A stretch of DNA of 6,398 nt from Candidatus Poribacteria bacterium (lineage in GTDB: Bacteria; Poribacteria; WGA-4E; WGA-3G): NCBI GenBank assembly GCA_009842375.1, contig VYFM01000257.1, forward strand, positions 1 through 6,398. The letters are read 5' to 3'. Below the pieces are notes generated by a model. That model saw only the letters and a program-made list of their open reading frames with translations, was not told the origin of the DNA and did not search any database. The translations under genes were made by a program, and so were the position numbers. Positions 1 through 4,685 of this stretch are shown in pieces; the stretch's first letter is position 1; each line of letters starts with the position of its first letter.

Positions 1-2
1 AT

Positions 3-758
3 ATTAAGGCTGTTGCAGTCCTTATAAGTCTTGTGATGATAGTCTGTATAGTGGATTTAACTTTAGCAGCAAAACGTGATAAGGAGTATATCGCAAAACA
101 GATTTCTAATATTAAAATAGACGGTGATATAAGCGAATGGGAACGTGCCGAAATAGTCGATTTTGACCAACTCAAGGATGCAGGAGCACAACTTCCTCCA
201 GCAAAGGATTTTAGCGGGCAAGGACGCGTAGCATGGAGTTCAGCAGACCCTAACCGTATCTACTTTCTTGTTGAAATTACCGATGACAAACTCCAAGACA
301 TCAATCCTGCAAACAGCAAATGGTGGGAAGATGACAGCGTTGAATTTATGTTTGATTTCGATAACGATGTCATAAGAGATTCACTCGTTCAGTGGACACT
401 CGGTGCTAATGGCGAAGATCTTTCTGCCGCAGCATCAAAGGATAACACCGAATGGAAACTTGTTGTGGATGGAAATGATTACATCTACGAAGTGGCACTG
501 GATCCAACAGCACCACGCGGTCCAAACCCAGGAAACGCGAATAAAGGAATGGACTTTAAAGCCAAAGATGGACTAACTATCGGGTTCAGTTTTCACATGA
601 ACGATTGTGAAAACGGAAGCCGTGAACATCAAATCGGATGGATACCTGGGAACGCTTGGGATCCGCTTGCGTTTGGTGATCTCACTTTTGATAGAGAATT
701 TCTGGATGTGGAACCTTCAGGAAAACTCGCATTAACATGGGGTGCTATTAAACAGTAA
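3..758 (+). CDS. Exported CBM9-like (DOMON-type) carbohydrate-binding protein, 5' end cut by window
   Basis: The reading frame is open to the left edge, so the true start lies outside the window. The GTG at 33 falls inside a hydrophobic stretch and is unlikely to be the start. Read from position 3 the frame gives a Lys, then a run of Val/Ile/Leu/Ala ending in LAAKRD, which looks like a signal peptide with cleavage near the Ala-Ala. Numbering from the GTG, family-9 carbohydrate-binding features follow: IDGDISEW (29-36), the strand YFLVEITDD (77-85), WWEDDSVEFMFD (97-108), YIYEVALD (150-157), GLTIGFSFHMND (180-191) and a C-terminal GWIPGNAWDPLAFGDLTF (202-219). That order (IDG..W, strand-DD, W..DsvE, strand, FGdltf) is typical of stand-alone CBM9 modules, which bind sugars or act as accessory domains of xylanases. 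No catalytic domain is visible, though one could lie upstream. Location is inferred to be periplasmic or extracellular. The ligand is unknown. The SDR gene follows after 74 bp on the same strand. Confidence 0.75.
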   Translation: MKAVAVLISLVMIVCIVDLTLAAKRDKEYIAKQISNIKIDGDISEWERAEIVDFDQLKDAGAQLPPAKDFSGQGRVAWSSADPNRIYFLVEITDDKLQDINPANSKWWEDDSVEFMFDFDNDVIRDSLVQWTLGANGEDLSAAASKDNTEWKLVVDGNDYIYEVALDPTAPRGPNPGNANKGMDFKAKDGLTIGFSFHMNDCENGSREHQIGWIPGNAWDPLAFGDLTFDREFLDVEPSGKLALTWGAIKQ

Positions 759-805
759 TTTCCTGTCCTGATTCATTTGTCGTAACATAATCTCTCCAAC
801 CAAAA

Positions 806-835
806 TGTGAGTGACAAAGGAAAACCCTCACAGTG
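806..835 (+). promoter_or_regulatory. Hairpin presenting the Shine-Dalgarno in its loop before the GTG start
   Basis: TGTGAG (806-811) can pair perfectly with CTCACA (827-832), which directly abuts the GTG start codon at 833. The 15-nt loop contains AAAGGA (816-821), the only plausible Shine-Dalgarno, 11 nt from the GTG. Folding would leave the SD single-stranded but bring the stem against the start codon, so it may shorten the effective SD-start distance or tune initiation. The fold is seen directly; a regulatory role is inference, and a 6-bp stem could be chance. Confidence 0.35.
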
Positions 836-1669
836 TATAATCTAAATGGTAAAGTTGCGTTGGTGACGGGTGCGGGTGGTAAAAACGGGATTGGACGCGC
901 TATTGCCACCCGTTTAGCAAAGGAGGGCGCGGATGTTGCTGTCAACGACATCACTGAGCATCCTTATGCAGCAGACGATACGACGTGGAATGGATTACAG
1001 GATGTCGTTAGCGAAATCGAAGCGATGAACCAACGTGCCATAAGTGTTGTTGCAGATGTTTCAGATGCTAAACAGGTTCACGAAATGGTAGAAAAAACCG
1101 TTTCTCATTTCGGCAAAATAGACATCCTTGTGAACAATGCTGGGACAAAGGCAGGAAAAGACCGTGTGCCTGTCGTTGATCTAACAGAAGAAGATTGGGA
1201 TCGAGTCCAACGTGTCAACGTGAAAGGGGTATTTCTCTGCTGCCAAGCAGTAACTCGCCACCTTATCGCACAGAAAACTGGCGGAAAAATTATCAACATA
1301 TCCTCTGTCCGAGGCAAACAAGGTGCAGCATCTTATGCGGCATATAGTGCTTCAAAGTTTGCTGTCATCGGTTTAACACAATCCCTTGCACACGAACTCG
1401 CGCCTCATAATATTAACGTCAACGCGCTCTGTCCCAGTCTCGTAGATACAGAACGGGTAGCACATTTAGCATCGGCACTAATGCCTGAAAATCTTTCTTC
1501 CGACGAACAACAGGCTGAATTTACAAAGCAAGCAGAAGCAACCGTGCCGTTACGACGACTCGCCGAAGGTGCGGATGTGGCAAATATGGCAGCATTCCTC
1601 GCATCGGACGAAGCTGCTTATCTGACAGGAATGTCTATTGCTGTCGCAGGCGGTTCATTGATGGATTAG
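833..1669 (+). CDS. Classical short-chain dehydrogenase/reductase (SDR), probably NAD(H)-dependent
   Basis: A 278-aa Rossmann-fold oxidoreductase with all hallmarks of classical SDRs. The nucleotide-binding loop is TGAGGKNGIG (residues 12-21), the common TGxxxGxG expanded by about two residues. D39 at the end of strand 2 (VAVND) suggests NAD(H) rather than NADP(H). NNAG is at 101-104. The catalytic tetrad is N129, S158, Y171 and K175 (YSASK), with the usual 13-residue S-Y spacing. The PHNINVNALCPSLVDTE segment (191-207) and the C-terminal AVAGGSLMD are also typical. Length is slightly above the usual 250 aa, from an insert after strand 2 (about 41-55) and the 210-235 helical lid. Such enzymes oxidise or reduce a carbonyl/alcohol; the substrate cannot be told, and FabG-like, sugar and alcohol dehydrogenases all look alike here. 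GTG at 833 is chosen because an in-frame TGA (812-814) lies just upstream with no other start between. It may be co-transcribed with the CBM9 gene. Confidence 0.92.
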   Translation: MYNLNGKVALVTGAGGKNGIGRAIATRLAKEGADVAVNDITEHPYAADDTTWNGLQDVVSEIEAMNQRAISVVADVSDAKQVHEMVEKTVSHFGKIDILVNNAGTKAGKDRVPVVDLTEEDWDRVQRVNVKGVFLCCQAVTRHLIAQKTGGKIINISSVRGKQGAASYAAYSASKFAVIGLTQSLAHELAPHNINVNALCPSLVDTERVAHLASALMPENLSSDEQQAEFTKQAEATVPLRRLAEGADVANMAAFLASDEAAYLTGMSIAVAGGSLMD

Positions 1670-1678
1670 TTAGTATCC

Positions 1679-1727
1679 ATTGGGTTTGCAGATCTTCTCG
1701 ATCTAAAAGAAATTTGCAATGTCCAAT
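1679..1727. terminator. Composite stem-loop in the convergent gene junction, possible bidirectional terminator
   Basis: Between the ends of the SDR gene and the nuclease gene, ATTGG (1679-1683) pairs with CCAAT (1723-1727), TTGCA (1686-1690) with TGCAA (1715-1719), and an inner AGATC (1690-1694) with GATCT (1700-1704) around a TTCTC loop. The nested arms sit in the 80-bp convergent spacer, where a two-way terminator would be expected. No clean T-run follows on either strand and the stem is AT-rich and interrupted, so termination efficiency is doubtful. Confidence 0.3.
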
Positions 1728-1749
1728 CAACGATTTAAGAATTTTCTTA

Positions 1750-2379
1750 TTATCCGATTATGAATTCTGGCGAGTGATTTACCAATGATAAAGGTATTCT
1801 CCACCAAACTTGCCAACTCATAGAAGGATGTAATGTGAAGATCACACCATGTGGATTGACTTGTCTCCAAGTGGACTTGCTTAATCTTTCCCATCGGGAT
1901 GGATTAAGTTGGCGAAGATAGACTCCTTCAACATATACTATTTGGTAAATATGGTGTCTTCCTTTATCATCATCTACTTTGCGATAAGGTATAGATAAAA
2001 AGTTTGCCCTATCCTCATTTAGATATTCTGTCATATCATCAAAGTCTCCATTAAAACGTCCTAACCGATGTCCCGATAATACAAGGTGGGGTTTCTTTTC
2101 ATCACCAGATTTTATTTGTTTAATTTCGCCTGATTTAATTTGTAACGGATAAACTACACCATTCACTCGAACCCGGATATCTGCTTTATCATCATGTCCA
2201 CCTTCCTGCCAAGTGGCGTGATGACCAGCAGTACTATCTGATTGAATGGATTTGAACACAAGTTCCTCTAATTCCCAGCCCAAACAACGTCCACCATCAA
2301 ATAGGTCGTGATATTTTTCTAAATATTGTCGTAATGTCTGTTCCATTCTTGCTGTTAATCTATACATTTCTAATTCCAT
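1750..2379 (-). CDS. Putative Type II restriction endonuclease (PD...QxK-type core)
   Basis: A 209-aa soluble protein that I do not recognise as a named enzyme. Its context and a nuclease-like core support a restriction endonuclease. A helix with acidic residues (GWELEELV, 34-41) is followed by D67 in HDDKADIRVRV and, on the next strand, Q80-x-K82 in YPLQIKSG. This matches the PD-(D/E)xK fold with Gln in place of the second acid, a variant known from Mrr-like and some other nucleases. The octapeptide at 80-87 (QIKSGEIK) is immediately repeated as QIKSGDEK (88-95). A basic, Trp-rich C-terminal half (LSGHRLGRFNGD 101-112; WRQVNPHG 171-178; WQVWWR 189-194) could contribute to DNA recognition. 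The ATG at 2379 overlaps the methyltransferase stop by 10 nt; a second ATG at 2367 gives a protein four residues shorter, and neither has a clear SD, so coupled translation is likely. The target site is unknown. Alternatively it could be a nicking or otherwise modified-DNA-specific nuclease. Confidence 0.7.
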   Translation of the reverse strand: MELEMYRLTARMEQTLRQYLEKYHDLFDGGRCLGWELEELVFKSIQSDSTAGHHATWQEGGHDDKADIRVRVNGVVYPLQIKSGEIKQIKSGDEKKPHLVLSGHRLGRFNGDFDDMTEYLNEDRANFLSIPYRKVDDDKGRHHIYQIVYVEGVYLRQLNPSRWERLSKSTWRQVNPHGVIFTLHPSMSWQVWWRIPLSLVNHSPEFIIG

Positions 2380-3308
2380 ACTTTCGCTACGTTTTCAAAG
2401 AGTTTCAGCGTTATCTGATCTCTCCGTTCATATTCTAACCACTTCATTGCAAAATCAGCAAATTCAAGGTTTGTCTCTATGCCCAAATATTCAATTCCCA
2501 ATGCTTGTGCCACGACACATTCAGAACCCGAACCAGCAAACGGCACAAGTACTCTGCCATCTGCTCCATTGATACGAGATAGGATGAGTCGTCTCGTTAA
2601 TTCCATCGGCTTTTGAGTCGGATGTTTCAATATGTCATGTTCTCGGTGTTCGGATAAATCACCAGGAGGAAAAATTTGAGTTCCACACGTTTTACAAACA
2701 AACCATCTTTCAGAACGTCCTGCGCCCCCTGCCAATGCTGGAATTTTAATAACATCTCTCGGTAACGCTCCATTTTTATGGGCGTTATAGATGGTTATTT
2801 TCCCTTGCGAACCGTAGCGAGATGGTGTATCTTTCCGTTCTTTTCCTGCAGCATTCTTTAAGAAGTTTTCGGTGTAAGGTTCTCTGATTTGGTCAATTTC
2901 CAAATTTGTGCGAGGCATATCCGGTTTCCAAAGACATAATATCGTTTCATGTGATCTTTGCCAAAACTTTAATGAAGGCACCGTTTTGTTAGTATAGTGC
3001 CACACTAACCAACGCTGCTCGTGTATTGGAAAACGGACAGATATTCTTGCAATAATTTCGGGAAGCCCATACAGATAAAGCAAACCGTCATCCGTCAACA
3101 GGTGAAAACAGTCTTTTATCCACGACTCCGCCCATTGGACATAATCATCTATCGGCATCACATCAGTACCATTTCCAAAATCTTTACCAATATTGTATGG
3201 CGGATCAGCAATAATCACATCGTATTGCTTCCCTTCCTCAGCGAGCTTTGGTAATACCTTTGTCGCATCTGCAACGATAACGGTATTAGTGAATGCGTAT
3301 GTGTCCAT
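2370..3308 (-). CDS. Beta-class site-specific DNA methyltransferase (probably N6-adenine)
   Basis: A 312-aa S-adenosylmethionine-dependent DNA methyltransferase. The catalytic motif IV is DPPYN (residues 35-39), near the N-terminus. Motif X is KHPTQKP (228-234) and the AdoMet-binding motif I is PFAGSGSE (256-263), near the C-terminus. The order IV-recognition region-X-I defines the beta class, and DPPY favours N6-adenine over N4-cytosine, although exceptions exist. The intervening region (about 100-227) should hold the target-recognition domain. Within it C205-x2-C208-x12-H221-x2-H224 resembles a zinc site. Motif I has Glu at a position where most relatives have Thr (GSGSE rather than GSGTT). 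The ATG at 3308 is fixed by an in-frame TAA two codons upstream (3312-3314). A weak GAGAA lies about 7 nt before it. It is the first gene of a two-gene operon with the putative endonuclease, an order that lets protection precede cutting. The recognition sequence cannot be read from the protein. Confidence 0.93.
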   Translation of the reverse strand: MDTYAFTNTVIVADATKVLPKLAEEGKQYDVIIADPPYNIGKDFGNGTDVMPIDDYVQWAESWIKDCFHLLTDDGLLYLYGLPEIIARISVRFPIHEQRWLVWHYTNKTVPSLKFWQRSHETILCLWKPDMPRTNLEIDQIREPYTENFLKNAAGKERKDTPSRYGSQGKITIYNAHKNGALPRDVIKIPALAGGAGRSERWFVCKTCGTQIFPPGDLSEHREHDILKHPTQKPMELTRRLILSRINGADGRVLVPFAGSGSECVVAQALGIEYLGIETNLEFADFAMKWLEYERRDQITLKLFENVAKVWN

Positions 3309-3338
3309 ATTTTATTCTCGTTCCACCTAACCATCTTC

Positions 3339-3358
3339 ATCTCTTGGTAAATAGAGAT
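3339..3358 (-). promoter_or_regulatory. Small hairpin in the R-M mRNA leader
   Basis: ATCTCT (3339-3344) and AGAGAT (3353-3358) form a perfect 6-bp stem with an 8-nt loop inside the predicted 80-nt leader of the methyltransferase mRNA, about 30 nt ahead of the start codon. It could affect leader stability or initiation. The stem is AT-rich and short, so it may be chance. Confidence 0.25.
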
Positions 3359-3363
3359 AATAG

Positions 3364-3407
3364 TATGCCTCGCTATGCCTAAAACCAGATAATTAATTAT
3401 ACCAGAT
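3364..3407 (-). promoter_or_regulatory. Direct repeats and palindrome around the R-M promoter, candidate operators
   Basis: Two kinds of direct repeat surround the -10 box. On the plus strand ACCAGAT occurs at 3384-3390 and 3401-3407, 17 bp apart, flanking the -10 on both sides. TATGCCT occurs at 3364-3370 and 3374-3380, exactly 10 bp apart, just downstream of the predicted transcription start and on the same helical face. A 12-bp perfect AT palindrome (3389-3400) overlaps the -10 and start region. Such spacing suits repressor binding, and R-M promoters are often autoregulated. No controller (C) protein gene is visible in the window, so the binder is unknown. Confidence 0.4.
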
Positions 3408-3424
3408 TAGCGTCAGAATTTCAA
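3396..3424 (-). promoter_or_regulatory. Sigma70-type promoter of the R-M operon
   Basis: Read on the minus strand, TTGAAA (3419-3424) is followed after exactly 17 bp by a perfect TATAAT (3396-3401). The start of transcription would be near 3389, leaving a leader of about 80 nt before the methyltransferase ATG. It is the only strong promoter-like match seen upstream of that operon. Confidence 0.7.
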
Positions 3425-3499
3425 TTTATTACCTCCTTACGCAGGGTTATTCAGTTTTAGGTTTTTCTTGCGTTATTTTCACAATTCAATAATATAAAT

Positions 3500-3530
3500 G
3501 TAGGTCGGAGTGAGCGGAGCGAAGTCCGAC
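3500..3530 (+). repeat. REP-like extragenic palindrome (GTAG + hairpin), copy 1
   Basis: A GTAG tetranucleotide (3500-3503) is directly followed by GTCGGA (3504-3509), whose complement TCCGAC lies at 3525-3530. Inner pairs (GC around a GGA loop) extend the fold imperfectly. A GTAG-type foot next to an imperfect palindrome is the signature of REP sequences mobilised by RAYT (TnpA-REP) enzymes. A second copy in the same orientation ends the window at 6367-6396. No RAYT gene is present here, so copies would be spread in trans. The assignment as REP is inference from structure. Confidence 0.65.
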
Positions 3531-3539
3531 AAGGTATTT

Positions 3540-3742
3540 GTCTGAATCGCGGATGACGCAGAGGACACGGATGAACACGGATGGTTTTTTGATGTCCTGT
3601 CCTTGCTTTCAATGGATTGATGTTTATCTTATGAAACGGGATGTCCAACGCTAAGTCTCAGGAATCCGGGGAATGCCAAAAAGGCATTCATACCGTTGAT
3701 TTGGCGCTTTTCCGTGAAATCCGCGTAATCTGTGATTCAGAC
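3540..3742. repeat. About 200-bp unit bounded by 32-bp imperfect inverted repeats (MITE-like or fold-back)
   Basis: The segment 3540-3571 (beginning GTCTGAATC) matches the reverse complement of 3711-3742 at 25 of 32 positions by hand alignment, with both ends sharing GTCTGAATC and CACGGA. Inside are a perfect 7-bp hairpin, GAATGCC-AAAAA-GGCATTC (3671-3689), and next to the left arm a tandem pair of near-identical 10-mers, ACACGGATGA and ACACGGATGG (3565-3584). I see no coding sequence and no obvious target-site duplication. It could be a non-autonomous mobile element, or two oppositely oriented copies of one intergenic repeat family. Confidence 0.55.
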
Positions 3743-3818
3743 AACATACATGCCAAAAATTTTACACACCCCCTCCTTACAAGTTCTATAGTATCAATAG
3801 TAGAGAAAGCAAAATTAC

Positions 3819-3847
3819 TTGACAAATACCCAATAATCACTTAGAAT
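3819..3847 (+). promoter_or_regulatory. Strong sigma70-type promoter of the epimerase-like operon
   Basis: A consensus -35, TTGACA (3819-3824), is separated by exactly 17 bp from TAGAAT (3842-3847), five of six matches to the -10 consensus. Transcription would start near 3854, about 20 nt before the ATG at 3876, with the SD GGAGA (3866-3870) five nt from that ATG. The fit between promoter, SD and start supports both this promoter and the chosen gene start. Confidence 0.75.
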
Positions 3848-3875
3848 TCACAAAAAATTCGGACTGGAGACGAAA

Positions 3876-4685
3876 ATGAAACTCGCGATATGTAACGAAA
3901 TGTTTGAAGATTGGAAAATAGAGGATGTATTCACCTATGCCGCAGAACTCGGATACGAAGCTGTTGAAATAGCACCATTTACATTGGCAGATTCTGTATT
4001 AGACATCAGTGAAACTGAAAGAACACGAATCCGGAAAGCTGCTAAAGATGCCAAAATAGAAATCGCAGGACTACACTGGCTGCTGGTTTCACCACCAGGA
4101 CTTTACGTCAACCATCCAGAGGAAGATATTCGAAACGAAACACGAGATTACCTACTTGCCCTTATTGAACTCTGTGCGGATTTAGATGGGAAGATACTGG
4201 TTTTTGGCTCCCCGCAACAACGGAATGTCATGGAACCACTGACCTTTGAACAAGCATGGAACTACACAAAAGACACATTCACAGAAGGTGCAGAACTTGC
4301 TGGCAAAAGAGGTGTCGTGCTGTGCATGGAACCATTGTCAAGTGATCAAACTAACTTTATATCACACCCCGACAAAGCCGTCGAAATGGTTGAAACAGTA
4401 AACCATCCTAACTTCCAGATGATATTGGATGTCTGTAGTACTGCAAAAGAAGGTTTGGATATGCCGACACAGATCCGCAACTGTGCAAAACATGTAGCAC
4501 ACTTCCATTCCAATGACGACAACGGATACCTGCCCGGTTCTGGGAATGTGGACTACCCGCCAATCATAGAAGCATTGAAAGAGATTGACTATAAGGGTTA
4601 TGTCTCAACAGAGGTATTCGATTTCAAACCTGATCCGAAGACTATCGCAAAACAAAGTATTGACTTTTTGAACTCCCTACTATGA
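3876..4685 (+). CDS. TIM-barrel sugar (phosphate) isomerase/epimerase family protein
   Basis: A 269-aa cytosolic protein of the xylose isomerase-like TIM barrel / AP endonuclease 2 superfamily. Strand motifs include VEIAPF (30-35), GLHWLL (65-70), VFGSPQQR (109-116), CMEPLSS (150-156), MILDVCS (182-188), HFHSNDD (209-215), PGSGNVDYPP (220-229) and STEVFD (244-249). The likely metal ligands are E152, D185, H211 and E246, the same positions and spacing as the Mn ligands of D-tagatose 3-epimerase from Pseudomonas cichorii, where the two Glu also do proton transfer. However, residues that bind substrate in that enzyme (E158, H188, R217) are Q158, S188 and G217 here, so a different substrate or reaction (epimerase, isomerase or dehydratase) is likely. 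E31 and H67 are also conserved family positions. The ATG at 3876 has a good SD (GGAGA) and follows a strong promoter. Its TGA overlaps the ATG of the next gene (ATGA), indicating translational coupling. Confidence 0.85.
   Translation: MKLAICNEMFEDWKIEDVFTYAAELGYEAVEIAPFTLADSVLDISETERTRIRKAAKDAKIEIAGLHWLLVSPPGLYVNHPEEDIRNETRDYLLALIELCADLDGKILVFGSPQQRNVMEPLTFEQAWNYTKDTFTEGAELAGKRGVVLCMEPLSSDQTNFISHPDKAVEMVETVNHPNFQMILDVCSTAKEGLDMPTQIRNCAKHVAHFHSNDDNGYLPGSGNVDYPPIIEALKEIDYKGYVSTEVFDFKPDPKTIAKQSIDFLNSLL

Larger units (their letters stand above)
3309..3875. other. Divergent 567-bp intergenic region: two promoters, REP-like hairpin, inverted-repeat unit
   Basis: This gene-free stretch separates the minus-strand R-M operon from the plus-strand sugar operon. 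From left to right it holds the R-M leader with a small hairpin, the R-M promoter with direct repeats, a GTAG+hairpin REP-like element (3500-3530), a unit bounded by 32-bp imperfect inverted repeats (3540-3742) and the promoter of the right operon (3819-3847). Two short open frames here (63 and 67 codons) run through these repeats and promoters and look non-coding. Confidence 0.8.

Noticed and set aside
33..35. GTG at 33 as the start of the CBM9-like protein
   Set aside because: It falls within the hydrophobic core of a signal peptide whose frame remains open, with a Lys upstream, to the window edge.
3021..3254. 77-codon plus-strand open frame inside the methyltransferase
   Set aside because: It lies antisense to the well-supported methyltransferase frame, including its motif IV, and is a shadow frame.
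3457..3648. 63-codon minus-strand open frame in the divergent intergenic region
   Set aside because: It runs through the REP-like element and the left inverted-repeat arm, has low-complexity composition and no convincing SD.
3671..3689. Perfect 7-bp hairpin as an intrinsic terminator
   Set aside because: No T-run follows on the plus or minus strand and no gene ends nearby; it is better seen as part of the repeat unit.
3500..3742. CRISPR array
   Set aside because: The repeats are few, differ from each other, are partly inverted and lack regularly spaced unique spacers; no cas gene is present.
3641..3844. 67-codon plus-strand open frame upstream of the epimerase-like gene
   Set aside because: It covers the internal hairpin, the right repeat arm and the promoter of the next operon, and the product resembles nothing known to me.
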